From positions 1 through 64,000 of IMG/VR virus record IMGVR_UViG_3300025881_001243: a stretch of DNA of 64,000 bases. One strand, 5' to 3'. Positions 26,027 through 34,137 of the stretch are shown piece by piece. The DNA is from a virus. The notes beneath the pieces were generated by a model. It ran no database searches. It was not told where the DNA came from and saw only the letters and a program-made list of their open reading frames with translations. A program made the translations under genes and the position numbers. The first letter of the stretch is position 1, and each line of letters begins with the position of its first letter.

Positions 26027-26992
26027 ATGGAAACCAATCTAGGATACTGTTGTATCAATCTAAATCTTCGTAACAAACCTATTACAGTCAATCGAACCTG
26101 TAGAAAGATTACCTTTCAACAAAAAGGTATGAATCATGTTAGTGGCTTGGCATTACAGAATATCAGAGATCTTATTGAGATTATCAAATGGAATGACAAG
26201 AACGGTTTCAAGGTATACCGCATGTCATCAGATATGTTTCCTTGGATGTCAGAATACGAGCTCAAAGATTTGCCAGATTTTCAAAAGATATCTACACTTC
26301 TAAAAGGTGCAGGTACACTGGCTCAAAAATATGGCCAGAGATTATCATTTCACCCAGGCCCTTTCAATGTACTAGGTTCCCCTAATCCTGTATTGGTTCA
26401 AAAAACACAAAAAGAACTAAACCAAACAGCAGAGATCATGGATCTTATGGGTCTTCCACAATCTCACTTCTATCCTATCAATATCCACTGTAATGGTGTA
26501 TACGGTGACAAGATGGCTACTATGGGTAGATGGGCATCTAATTATCTCAATCTATCTAAATCTGCTCAAGCCAGGTTGGTTGTAGAGAATGATGACAAAG
26601 GGAGTATGTATTCTGTACAAGATCTATATGACGGTATATTTTCGGCAGTAAAGGTTCCTATTACATTCGATTTTCATCATCACCGTTTTCAACCAGGTGG
26701 CCTATCAGAGCAAGAGGCGTTTGAATTGGCAATGAGTACCTGGCATCATCATAACATAAAACCATTATTTCACTATTCGTCATGTCGTCGTACATTCGAG
26801 GATCCTAAATGTAAAGCACAAGCTCATGCTGACTTTGTATACGAAAAGATCAATGATTACGGCCATGCAGTAGATATCGAGGTAGAAGCAAAAGGTAAAG
26901 AAGTTGCTGTACTCAAATACAGAGAAGAACATAATACATTATTGGAAAATTATTTACCTTTTGATAGGCAAGAGGAATTAGAATTAATTTAA
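26027..26992 (+). CDS. uvsE: UV damage endonuclease (UvsE/UVDE family)
   Basis: The 321-residue protein begins LGYCCINLNLRNKP and has the TIM-barrel metal-site strands of UVDE: VYRMSSDMFPWMS, RLSFHPGPFNVLG, INIHCNGVYGDK, RLVVENDDKG, VPITFDFHHHRF and KPLFHYSSCRR. UVDE nicks 5' of pyrimidine dimers and other lesions, using manganese. The gene uses more C-ending codons (ATC, CTC) than its neighbours, which may reflect a different origin. It has its own promoter. Confidence 0.93.
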   Translation: METNLGYCCINLNLRNKPITVNRTCRKITFQQKGMNHVSGLALQNIRDLIEIIKWNDKNGFKVYRMSSDMFPWMSEYELKDLPDFQKISTLLKGAGTLAQKYGQRLSFHPGPFNVLGSPNPVLVQKTQKELNQTAEIMDLMGLPQSHFYPINIHCNGVYGDKMATMGRWASNYLNLSKSAQARLVVENDDKGSMYSVQDLYDGIFSAVKVPITFDFHHHRFQPGGLSEQEAFELAMSTWHHHNIKPLFHYSSCRRTFEDPKCKAQAHADFVYEKINDYGHAVDIEVEAKGKEVAVLKYREEHNTLLENYLPFDRQEELELI

Positions 26993-27000
26993 AAAAAACT

Positions 27001-27297
27001 ATGATTGAGGTTATTAAAACAAAAGCAATGAAGAGTACTACAAAAGTAGAAGGTCTTCTTGTACAAATGAATGATAAACAGTGGTATGCAATAACTCGTA
27101 TGATGCCGCCAAGACACGGATGGTATCTTAGATGCTCACCATCAAATTCAACCGGTAAATTAAGCTTTGGTGATGAGATTTATATGTATCCCACTGGTAA
27201 AAATAAAGCAGAATTTCAAGAAGGTATTGATGAATTATTAGACATTCTTAATAATAATAAAGCTGGGAGAATAGAAAATCCTAATTATAATAGATAA
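27001..27297 (+). CDS. Unknown small protein
   Basis: The 98-residue protein contains VQMNDKQWYAITRMMPPRHG, WYLRCSPSNSTGKLSFGDE and a helical end. Predominantly beta in the first half. It follows uvsE by eight bases and precedes a glycosyltransferase. No family recognised. Confidence 0.6.
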   Translation: MIEVIKTKAMKSTTKVEGLLVQMNDKQWYAITRMMPPRHGWYLRCSPSNSTGKLSFGDEIYMYPTGKNKAEFQEGIDELLDILNNNKAGRIENPNYNR

Positions 27298-27303
27298 CAA
27301 AAT

Positions 27304-27996
27304 ATGATAGCAGTAACTATAGGAGTAGGTGATGAGTTCGAAAAATTTGCAAAATGGAGTGCAAGAAAGGTTGAGAAACACTTAGGTCTTAAAACTTACG
27401 TATTAGGCGAACAATTTCTTCAATACGCAAATTCTCCTGGTTGGGAAATGGATATGGCACAAAAGTCTTCGTGTATTAAATTTTTACTGTTTAAGATTTT
27501 TCCTAATGCCGATAGGATTATGTATTTTGATGCTGATTGGCGACCAGTTAGAGATTTTAATATTTATGATTATGTTCCTGATGAAAATAACCTTTATTTT
27601 TGTAGAGATGATGATCCTGAAAAATTAGGTGAAAAATATGGTTTAGGAAAGGATAGATACTTTAATGCAGGCTGGTTTGTTGCTTCTAGGAAACACGCAT
27701 CTTTATTTGAAGAATGTCATAAAAGATTCGATCAATTTGAAACTACTTGGTTTGATCAATGCATAATGAACCAAGTATTTAATGATAAGGTAACATTTGC
27801 AGATCCTAGATTAAATAAAAAAATATCAATGAGAAAGTTAAAAGACGGGCCATCTGGTGATTGGGCTACTGTTGAAAGTTTAACTAATGATTGGGTAGAT
27901 TATGCAGGGGTAGAAAGAAAGGATATGCTAACATTACATCACGGTGTAAATCATCAAGTTTATAAAAAAGAAATACAAGATTGGACATGGGAATAA
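27304..27996 (+). CDS. GT8-like glycosyltransferase
   Basis: The 230-residue protein has a DxD motif in DRIMYFDADWRPVRDF (about residues 75-90), followed by GKDRYFNAGWFVASRK and FDQCIMNQVF, matching the donor and acceptor sides of family 8 enzymes, and a final HHGVNHQVY. The donor is probably a UDP-hexose. It overlaps the next gene by ten bases, so a joint role with that epimerase in sugar supply is likely. Confidence 0.75.
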   Translation: MIAVTIGVGDEFEKFAKWSARKVEKHLGLKTYVLGEQFLQYANSPGWEMDMAQKSSCIKFLLFKIFPNADRIMYFDADWRPVRDFNIYDYVPDENNLYFCRDDDPEKLGEKYGLGKDRYFNAGWFVASRKHASLFEECHKRFDQFETTWFDQCIMNQVFNDKVTFADPRLNKKISMRKLKDGPSGDWATVESLTNDWVDYAGVERKDMLTLHHGVNHQVYKKEIQDWTWE

Positions 27997-29330
27997 AATC
28001 AAAAGAATTAATTGCAATACCTGCTTTAGGTTTATCTATAAATAACGGAAACTTTGATGAAGTTAAAGACTTCATTGAAAGCATAGATTATCCTGTTGAT
28101 AATGTTATTATTATGAATAGTAACAACGAAGATGAATCTAGTAATAATTTAAGATTTAAATCTAAAAACCCTTCACCTTATGTTTTAAATGTAGAGGTTA
28201 TTAATACAAAGGGTAATACATGGAATCTTATTACTGAAGCACTTCCTACTAAACCTTATTGGGTAATATGTAATCCTCGTGTTTTACTCAAACCTGGTCT
28301 TTTATGCAAAATATCAGAGTCATCAAAACTAACATTACCATTGAATGATGATTCTTATCACTGGGACAATTTCACAGACTTAGATCATTTTCTAAAAAAT
28401 CCTCGTAAAGAATCTGATTATTTTGTAATAACTAAAAACGGTGTACAAAATAAAATAAAAGAATGGGCTGATAATTTTAGGTCAAGAGTGTTGGTTACAG
28501 GTGGTGCTGGTTTTATAGGTAGTAATTTAATTAAATCTCTTTTAGATAAAGGCTACATAGTATCTTCAATTGATAATTATGACAGTGGATCCGAGTCTAA
28601 TCATGTTGAGGGTTGTACTTATTATAAAGGTGATATAGTAACATGGATAGAAAGTAATATGGAAGATTTTGAGATCTGTTTTCATTTAGCAGGCCTTAGT
28701 CGTATTCAACCATCTTTTTCTAATCCAGATGAAACTTTTAGGGTAAATACAATAGGAACACAAAAAGTATTAGAATTTACTAAAAAGAATAATATGAAGT
28801 TAATATATGCAGGCTCTTCATCTAGGTGGCATAACCCATATCAATCTCCTTATGCAACATCCAAGTATTTAGGTGAAGAGTTATGTAAAATGTATAGAAA
28901 AACATATGACTTACACATAGAGATAGCCAGATTTTATAATGTATATGGTCCTGGCGAAATAGTAGATGGGGATTGGGCAGCAGTAACCGGTATTTGGAGA
29001 AGGCAAGTAAGAGATGGTGAGAAAATCACAATTGTGGGTGATGGTAATCAAAGACGAGATTTTACCTTTGTTGGTGACATCGTAGATGGTTTAATTAAAA
29101 TCCTAGAATCAGGCGAAAGGCATAATGATGCGTGGGAATTCGGAACAGGTATGAATTATTCTATAAATGATGTTTATGAAATGTTTAAGAGAAAATTCGG
29201 AGTAGGTAAAATTCATTTACCTGATCAACCTGGTAATTATAGAGAAACTTTAAGAGAAAATGATGACTCTTTAGATAGATTAGGGTGGTTACCTACAGAT
29301 AAACTTAGTAATTATATCAAAAACTTATAA
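27987..29330 (+). CDS. NAD-dependent nucleotide-sugar epimerase/dehydratase with extra N-terminal domain
   Basis: The ATG at 27987 is preferred over a TTG at 27981, giving 447 residues. Residues ~165-447 are an extended short-chain dehydrogenase: VLVTGGAGFIGSNLIKSLL, DNYDSG, and the YxxxK catalytic pair in SPYATSKYLGEEL, with substrate-side NVYGPGE. Residues 1-160 form a separate alpha/beta domain (ALPTKPYWVICNPRVLLKPG) that looks like a degenerate glycosyltransferase. The fusion is unusual. The enzyme probably interconverts UDP- or dTDP-sugars. Confidence 0.85.
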   Translation: MGIKSKELIAIPALGLSINNGNFDEVKDFIESIDYPVDNVIIMNSNNEDESSNNLRFKSKNPSPYVLNVEVINTKGNTWNLITEALPTKPYWVICNPRVLLKPGLLCKISESSKLTLPLNDDSYHWDNFTDLDHFLKNPRKESDYFVITKNGVQNKIKEWADNFRSRVLVTGGAGFIGSNLIKSLLDKGYIVSSIDNYDSGSESNHVEGCTYYKGDIVTWIESNMEDFEICFHLAGLSRIQPSFSNPDETFRVNTIGTQKVLEFTKKNNMKLIYAGSSSRWHNPYQSPYATSKYLGEELCKMYRKTYDLHIEIARFYNVYGPGEIVDGDWAAVTGIWRRQVRDGEKITIVGDGNQRRDFTFVGDIVDGLIKILESGERHNDAWEFGTGMNYSINDVYEMFKRKFGVGKIHLPDQPGNYRETLRENDDSLDRLGWLPTDKLSNYIKNL

Positions 29331-29415
29331 TTGTTAATAACTTTCTCATTTTTAGAGAAAAAAGTTGTGAAATAATTTTCAATTCCCAATTATTTTGATT
29401 ATATTTATAATATAT
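29331..29415 (+). promoter_or_regulatory. Long conserved promoter element, copy 1
   Basis: It starts TTGTTAATAACTTT, contains AGAGAAAAAAG and ATTTTCAATTCCCAA, and ends TTGATTATATTTATAATAT. TTTTCA and TTATA are 17 bases apart. Seven further copies are in the window. Confidence 0.75.
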
Positions 29416-29443
29416 TAATTCAAACTATATTAAAACAATCAAA

Positions 29444-29845
29444 ATGGTAAAAACGGAAATCACAACATTTAACAAGGCTAATCTACAAGTCCTAAGAACT
29501 GAAATCGACAACGCTCTTAAAGCTGTAGAAAATAAATTTGGAATCAAATTACATGCAGGTAATGCATCATTCTCTGGAAATGAGGTAACCTTTAAACTAA
29601 AAGGAAATACTATCAGTGAAGGCGGAGAAGCAATTACTAAAGAAGCAATTGATTGGAACCGTCATAAAGGATTACATGGCATGGATCATTTATCTGTAGG
29701 TGATCAAATTACAATCCAAGGTAAATCATATACTCTTACAGGATTTAATACAAGAGCAAGAAAAGCTCCGGTTAATTTTAAAGATTCTTTAGGAAGAGGT
29801 TACAAATGTTCTATGAGAATGTTACAAATGGAAAACTCTAAATAA
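29444..29845 (+). CDS. Unknown protein, probably early
   Basis: The 133-residue protein has a helical start (NLQVLRTEIDNALKAVENKF) and a beta-rich end with HKGLHGMDHLSVGDQITIQG. The sequence of the middle is consistent with a small OB- or SH3-like barrel. It is the first gene behind a long promoter element. Not recognised. Confidence 0.65.
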   Translation: MVKTEITTFNKANLQVLRTEIDNALKAVENKFGIKLHAGNASFSGNEVTFKLKGNTISEGGEAITKEAIDWNRHKGLHGMDHLSVGDQITIQGKSYTLTGFNTRARKAPVNFKDSLGRGYKCSMRMLQMENSK

Positions 29846-29846
29846 T

Positions 29847-30107
29847 ATGAAAGATCTAAAATACATACCAAAAGACTACCTACAAGACTTCCTTGTGGGT
29901 ATGTCTAACTACGATACTGAAACTCTCTTAACGGATTTAAGCGTCTGTGAACTCTTGGATGGTAAAGTACCTGAGGATCATAATCCTGATGTACCTCCAT
30001 ATCAAGCAGCTGAAGCATTCTTGGTTCTTTTTACAGAAAGGGAAGAATATGAACTGTGCACAATGCTATTAAAAAAATGGCCTAAGCTTAAAAATAAGGA
30101 AGTATGA
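29847..30107 (+). CDS. Unknown small protein
   Basis: The 86 residues are mainly helical and acidic (YLQDFLVGMSNYDTETLLTD, EAFLVLFTEREEYELCTML). It follows the previous gene by one base and overlaps the next by four. Not recognised. Confidence 0.6.
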   Translation: MKDLKYIPKDYLQDFLVGMSNYDTETLLTDLSVCELLDGKVPEDHNPDVPPYQAAEAFLVLFTEREEYELCTMLLKKWPKLKNKEV

Positions 30108-30262
30108 TCTTAGAATTCTTTGGCATACTATTTATTTTACTTTTAAGCTTTGTATTCCACATGGTTGTTTATGAAGATGATTGGGTTAAAGAATGGTACT
30201 GGAAAGTATTAATCGGTGGCGGTATCCTAACTGTAGTATTTTTTGCAATAATGGGTTATTGA
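30104..30262 (+). CDS. Small two-segment membrane protein (52 aa)
   Basis: It starts within the previous stop (ATGA). Two hydrophobic segments, residues 2-21 and 34-51, flank a charged loop (YEDDWVKEWYWK). The stop lies at the upstream edge of the next promoter element. Unknown function. Confidence 0.55.
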   Translation: MILEFFGILFILLLSFVFHMVVYEDDWVKEWYWKVLIGGGILTVVFFAIMGY

Positions 30263-30265
30263 AAA

Positions 30266-30350
30266 TTGTTAATAACTTTTTTCATTTTTAGAGAAAAAAG
30301 TCTACGAAAAATTTTTATTTCCCAATTATTTTGATTATATTTAATTATAT
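30266..30350 (+). promoter_or_regulatory. Long conserved promoter element, copy 2
   Basis: Same order of blocks as copy 1: TTGTTAATAACTTTTT, AGAGAAAAAAGTC, TTATTTCCCAATTA, TTTTGATTATATTTAATTAT. An AAAACGGAAA leader lies just before the start codon. Confidence 0.75.
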
Positions 30351-30371
30351 TAATAATTAAAAAACGGAAAT

Positions 30372-30797
30372 ATGGAAACATTACAAAACAAGGAAATCGT
30401 ACTAAAGGACACTGAAATCATGACAGTAGACATACTGTCGCAATACCCAAGTGGTAAATTCAGATTCATAACAAGGACTAAATTAGGTATGACTTGTGTA
30501 GATGCAAGAGACTTTGATAATCCAAGGTTATCTGCTCACCCAGAATCAATCATTAGCGGTTACAAAAAAGGAGCATTGCAAACCGTACAATTTCAACCAG
30601 AAGGATCTGACTTCTATTTAACAGTATTCTCAAGGACTGGTAAAAAAGTAAAGTTAATTGACGAAAGCATCTTAGCTGACTTAACAGTAGGAACTATTAA
30701 CAGTATGTATTACAATACTAATCTGTATAGTCAAGATCAATATCAATCAGTTAACTCTAAAACATGGGCGAGTAAAGCATTCGTCCTTAACTCATAA
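30372..30797 (+). CDS. Unknown protein, probably early
   Basis: The 141-residue protein looks beta-rich (IMTVDILSQYPSGKFRFITR, GALQTVQFQPEGSDFYLTVF). It follows promoter element copy 2 and the AAAACGGAAA leader. Not recognised. Confidence 0.65.
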   Translation: METLQNKEIVLKDTEIMTVDILSQYPSGKFRFITRTKLGMTCVDARDFDNPRLSAHPESIISGYKKGALQTVQFQPEGSDFYLTVFSRTGKKVKLIDESILADLTVGTINSMYYNTNLYSQDQYQSVNSKTWASKAFVLNS

Positions 30798-30809
30798 AAA
30801 ACGGAAATT

Positions 30810-31031
30810 ATGTCAACCGAATTAAAAACACTTAAAGGAAAATTTCACAGTTCTAAAACTGGTAAATTGGAAAACACTGAATTGTCATTGACAAGATTCA
30901 GCGGAGGAAAGGAAGGTATGAAACTTCAATTAACATTGAGAGATCAAGGAGACTTCTTCACTCACATTGCTCTTAACAAGGAAGAGCTCAAAACTTTAGT
31001 TAAAGAAATCCAAGAAAATTTTGATATCTAA
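30810..31031 (+). CDS. Unknown small protein, probably early
   Basis: The 73 residues include LKGKFHSSKTGKLENTELSL and a final helix (ALNKEELKTLVKEIQENF). The start codon is preceded by AAAACGGAAATT, the same leader as upstream. It may be a small beta-sheet plus helix domain. Confidence 0.6.
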   Translation: MSTELKTLKGKFHSSKTGKLENTELSLTRFSGGKEGMKLQLTLRDQGDFFTHIALNKEELKTLVKEIQENFDI

Positions 31032-31032
31032 A

Positions 31033-31108
31033 TTGTTAATAACTTTTTGAAAATAACTGCTTAGAAATTTTCAAATCCCAACAATTTTGATTATATTTAT
31101 ATTATATA
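31033..31108 (+). promoter_or_regulatory. Long conserved promoter element, copy 3
   Basis: TTGTTAATAACTTTTTGAAA, then TAGAAATTTTCAAATCCCAA, then TTTTGATTATATTTATATTA, followed by AAAACGGAAATT directly before the ATG. Confidence 0.75.
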
Positions 31109-31131
31109 AAAACAATTAAAAAACGGAAATT

Positions 31132-31440
31132 ATGGCTACAATTACAATTCACGCACAGTACTACGAAAATTACTCTGACACGGCAACTCCTCACTGGAAA
31201 CCTAAAGGCGGTCAGGTATTTGAAATTGAAAATATCTTAGGTGATATGATCATGTATGCGGATGATCTGAAAGAGGTACTTACAAACCTTGTTGCTGCAA
31301 AAAGCAATGAACACTTCAAGTATGAATACCGAGAGCATGATGTTGACTTCATCGGTAAAGATTTATCAATCACAGCTGAAATGCTGACAACAGAAATTAG
31401 AAATCAATTTAATAAAGAAGAGAACTATGAACTTTCATAA
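31132..31440 (+). CDS. Unknown small protein, probably early
   Basis: The 102 residues include ITIHAQYYENYSDTATPHW and KPKGGQVFEIENI, then a helix (MYADDLKEVLTNLVAAKS). The N-terminal phrase recurs in hypothetical proteins of large phages. Overlaps the next gene by 14 bases. No function assigned. Confidence 0.65.
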   Translation: MATITIHAQYYENYSDTATPHWKPKGGQVFEIENILGDMIMYADDLKEVLTNLVAAKSNEHFKYEYREHDVDFIGKDLSITAEMLTTEIRNQFNKEENYELS

Positions 31441-31786
31441 CATTATATTTAAAAGAGAAGATGGGTTAGGTGGATTCAGATCTACTACACATTTTCAAAA
31501 CGGACTAAAGTTATCAGTATCTGCTGGTATGGGTGTATACTGTACTCCTAGAGAAGACCTCTCTAGTATAAATCAATTCTTATCATTTGAGATCGGTATT
31601 TTTGATTCAGATGGAGAATGGGTAACTAAAGAATTCTTTCCTGATCATAACGATGATGTTGTAGGATGGTTAAGCAGAGATGAGATTAATGACTTAATGG
31701 ACAGAATCGCAAATCACGGTAAGCCACAAAAAGACATACCAGGATTTGAAGGTACTTTGGATCAACTTAATAATCTTAAGATATGA
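31427..31786 (+). CDS. Unknown small protein
   Basis: The 119-residue protein has FRSTTHFQNGLKLSVSAGMG, YCTPREDLSSINQFLSFEIG and WLSRDEINDLMDRIANHG. It resembles short hypothetical proteins of T4-like phages with a small beta sheet and C-terminal helix. Overlaps both neighbours. Confidence 0.6.
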   Translation: MNFHNIIFKREDGLGGFRSTTHFQNGLKLSVSAGMGVYCTPREDLSSINQFLSFEIGIFDSDGEWVTKEFFPDHNDDVVGWLSRDEINDLMDRIANHGKPQKDIPGFEGTLDQLNNLKI

Positions 31787-32016
31787 TGAGTGAAGATAAA
31801 AGATATGTAGTAACAATGGATATGTATGTCTATGCAAAGGATGACTATACTGCTCGTAAGAAAGCACATAAGATGAAAGATGCATTTGACAAAGATAATC
31901 GTAGACCGGCAATTACCGAAATTGGTGAACAACCATTTGCTACATTAACTTATAGAAAACTATCCGATCACTCTGAACCTTTTGAAGAATCTAAAACTGA
32001 AGACTTACCTTTTTAA
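31783..32016 (+). CDS. Unknown small protein
   Basis: The 77 residues start with a strand YVVTMDMYVYAKDDYTARKK and a helix (AHKMKDAFDKD), a ferredoxin-like small fold, and end with acidic residues. It overlaps the previous stop by four bases. Confidence 0.6.
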   Translation: MMSEDKRYVVTMDMYVYAKDDYTARKKAHKMKDAFDKDNRRPAITEIGEQPFATLTYRKLSDHSEPFEESKTEDLPF

Positions 32017-32017
32017 T

Positions 32018-32311
32018 ATGCCAAAGAAGTATAAAATAGTATCTCATATGGGAATTGCCTTTGCAAATATTGGTGGGCAAAAATACTTATTTCCTGGATG
32101 GATCCCAGTAGAAGATCACATTTCTTTTGATGATGTTGAAGTTACAAATCCTTATGATAACATAAAAAAGGAAATATTTCAAGTTACAGGCTCAACTGGG
32201 AATAAATATACTGTTACTAAAAATGGTAACCGATTAAGTTGTGACTGTCCTGCAGGTAAATTTAGAGGAACATGTAAACATTCTAAACAAATTGCTGCAG
32301 AATTGGCATAG
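32018..32311 (+). CDS. SWIM zinc-finger protein
   Basis: The ATG at 32018 immediately after the preceding stop is preferred to a TTG inside that gene. The 97 residues end in a SWIM motif, CDCPAGKFRGTCKHSKQIA (CxC...CxH), after a beta hairpin (YTVTKNGNRLSCD). SWIM fingers bind DNA or proteins and are found in recombination mediators and transposases. A small stand-alone form fits an early regulatory role. Confidence 0.75.
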   Translation: MPKKYKIVSHMGIAFANIGGQKYLFPGWIPVEDHISFDDVEVTNPYDNIKKEIFQVTGSTGNKYTVTKNGNRLSCDCPAGKFRGTCKHSKQIAAELA

Positions 32312-32338
32312 CTTAGTTAAAAATAATTTTAATCAATA

Positions 32339-32530
32339 ATGGAAAAAGTTAAAGAAATTTTTGGAAAAGTCGTAAGTTGGATTGACACAAAAGGATTTTC
32401 TGCACTAGCATCATTAGGTATCGGTCTAGGTTTGTGGATATTCGGTTATAAGATTTATGCAGGAATTGCATTTGGCGTATTCTTAACTAGGAACTGGGAC
32501 CTCTTAAGAGGTTTAGTAACTAAGAAGTAA
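32339..32530 (+). CDS. Small membrane protein (63 aa)
   Basis: An amphipathic start (EKVKEIFGKVVSWIDTKG) is followed by two hydrophobic stretches with glycine pairs (LASLGIGLGLWIFGYKIYAG). The gene ends before a terminator. Unknown; holin-like size but no proof. Confidence 0.55.
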   Translation: MEKVKEIFGKVVSWIDTKGFSALASLGIGLGLWIFGYKIYAGIAFGVFLTRNWDLLRGLVTKK

Positions 32531-32534
32531 ATTT

Positions 32535-32575
32535 AAAAAGGATCTGGGTATTTTACCTGGATCCTTTATTTTTTG
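32535..32575 (+). terminator. Factor-independent terminator
   Basis: A 14-bp stem (AAAGGATCTGGGTA with TACCTGGATCCTTT, two G-U pairs) and a T-rich tail close the early block before the second capsid-targeted cluster. Confidence 0.85.
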
Positions 32576-32577
32576 TA

Positions 32578-32591
32578 GAATAAATAATAAA
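32578..32591 (+). promoter_or_regulatory. Late-like promoter box GAATAAATAATAAA
   Basis: It lies 11 bases before the first gene of the second capsid-targeted cluster and resembles the TATAAATA class. Confidence 0.4.
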
Positions 32592-32602
32592 ACAAGATAA
32601 AC

Positions 32603-32959
32603 ATGGAAAACTTACACACATTTGAATCCCTTAATGAAGCTAAGAAATTAGACACTATTAAAAAACAAGTTTTGGATTTTGCTGAAAAGAACGGTAAATC
32701 TAAATGGGGAGACTTACAAAAACATATCTTAACTCTTAAAGGATTAGATCCAAAAGATAGAGATAACCGCGGTCAATTTTCATCTTATTTTTCAGGAGGC
32801 TCTTCATGGCAATCAAAAGGAAAGGATACTAAATTAGGAAGAGACGCAAACTCACACGGTTTATTAATGAGACCTACTAAAAAAGATCCTCGTTACCTAG
32901 AGAAGGATGGCAATGAATATGTTGTAAAGGTATGGGACGGTAAATCTAAATTATCATAA
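32603..32959 (+). CDS. Predicted capsid-targeted small protein
   Basis: The 118-residue protein begins MENLHTFESLNEAKKL with LNE/A at residues 10-13, like a T4 internal-protein leader. The rest is basic and has ILTLKGLDPKDRDNRGQFSS, YFSGGSSWQSKGKDTK and GLLMRPTKKDPRYLEKDGN. The last half is a conserved-looking hypothetical domain. Mature size after cleavage would be about 105 residues. Confidence 0.7.
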   Translation: MENLHTFESLNEAKKLDTIKKQVLDFAEKNGKSKWGDLQKHILTLKGLDPKDRDNRGQFSSYFSGGSSWQSKGKDTKLGRDANSHGLLMRPTKKDPRYLEKDGNEYVVKVWDGKSKLS

Positions 32960-32960
32960 T

Positions 32961-33287
32961 ATGAAAAACTTTAATGAATTTATAAATGAAGCGGTAAACT
33001 ACAAAGATCGTAGTGGTAAGCCATTTAAGATAAAGGGTATTGATTTTGTTTATACTGAACAGGGTGGTAGGTTTTATGGAACTTCATTATATGATGTAGC
33101 AAAAACTGCAAATGTAAATAAAAGATCTAAGATAGATTATGAAGATTCTAAAAAACTATTAAAGTCATTAGGCATCAGAGAAGAATTGCCTAGATCTTAT
33201 GGACCAGGTACTTTAGATAAAATATGTAAAGAATTAAAAAAGAAAGGCATCGTTTGTGATCATGGAGATTACATGGATGTATCCTAA
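32961..33287 (+). CDS. Predicted capsid-targeted small protein
   Basis: The 108-residue protein opens with MKNFNEFINEAVNYKD, a near match to the T4 internal-protein leader, with INE/A at residues 8-11. The mature part is basic and includes IDFVYTEQGGRFYGTSLYDV and KIDYEDSKKLLKSLGIREEL. It starts one base after the previous gene. Confidence 0.7.
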   Translation: MKNFNEFINEAVNYKDRSGKPFKIKGIDFVYTEQGGRFYGTSLYDVAKTANVNKRSKIDYEDSKKLLKSLGIREELPRSYGPGTLDKICKELKKKGIVCDHGDYMDVS

Positions 33288-33313
33288 ATATATAAAAAAA
33301 TTAATCTAAACAT

Positions 33314-34132
33314 ATGAAATATATTAAAGACTTCGATACAATTATCGAAAGTAAATCAAACGATAACCTAAACGAAGGTTCTAAGTTAATAGATGAAAAA
33401 ACTGGAAAAGTTGTTAAATTACCTTATAAGACTAAAGACTTTAGAGGAGATGCAATTACAGTTAAAGGTTTTACCGACCCGCACAAATCAAGCTCAAGCG
33501 GTAGAATACAAACAGACAAAGGAGAATTCTTTCCTGGTGTTGCAGGGGTTAAGATTATAGGACATCAATTTGAATCTATGAATGAAGCTAAATTCGTAAG
33601 TTCATATGATACAGAAGTAAATGATGCTGAAACTAAAAAAGAAATAAAGAAAATTTATCCAAATGCAAAATTCTTTATTGGTAAACATTCACACTTCTTT
33701 GGAGAACTCGAACCAAACCTTTTCTTTAAAGCTTATTATGCTAAAGAAATAGAATATGATACTGGTGAAGCGATTAAAGGTGATTTTAAAATCACTTCAG
33801 TTTATTCTAAGAAAGGAAGCAACTATGTAGAATTAATGAAAGAATCATTAGTTACTGAAGCTAAGAAATTTAAGCCTGGTGATAAATGGTCAAGTGATTT
33901 TGATTATGAAGGTATGTTAAAGTATGCATTAAAAGTAAATGAGAAAACTCCTATTAAGATGTTGAATAAATTATTTGACTCTGCTACTGATGTAAACTAT
34001 CATACACCTTTTAGAAACTTAGGTATTGCAATCGATTGGATTGAAGATGGTGATAAGAAAGGTGCTAAGGATTACATAAAGAACTTTCATGATGACATTA
34101 AGGAAGAAATGAAAGATCAAGGAATAAAATAA
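33314..34132 (+). CDS. Predicted capsid-targeted polyprotein
   Basis: The 272 residues begin MKYIKDFDTIIESKSNDNLN with LNE/G ending near residue 22. Further sites are MNE/A near 89 and VTE/A near 180, so three modules of about 65-90 residues result. The last module (FDYEGMLKYALKVNEKTPIK, LFDSATDVNYHTPFRNLGIA) is a helical domain repeated in similar form in the following gene. A late-like box (33289-33300) lies upstream. Confidence 0.7.
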   Translation: MKYIKDFDTIIESKSNDNLNEGSKLIDEKTGKVVKLPYKTKDFRGDAITVKGFTDPHKSSSSGRIQTDKGEFFPGVAGVKIIGHQFESMNEAKFVSSYDTEVNDAETKKEIKKIYPNAKFFIGKHSHFFGELEPNLFFKAYYAKEIEYDTGEAIKGDFKITSVYSKKGSNYVELMKESLVTEAKKFKPGDKWSSDFDYEGMLKYALKVNEKTPIKMLNKLFDSATDVNYHTPFRNLGIAIDWIEDGDKKGAKDYIKNFHDDIKEEMKDQGIK

Positions 34133-34137
34133 GAACT

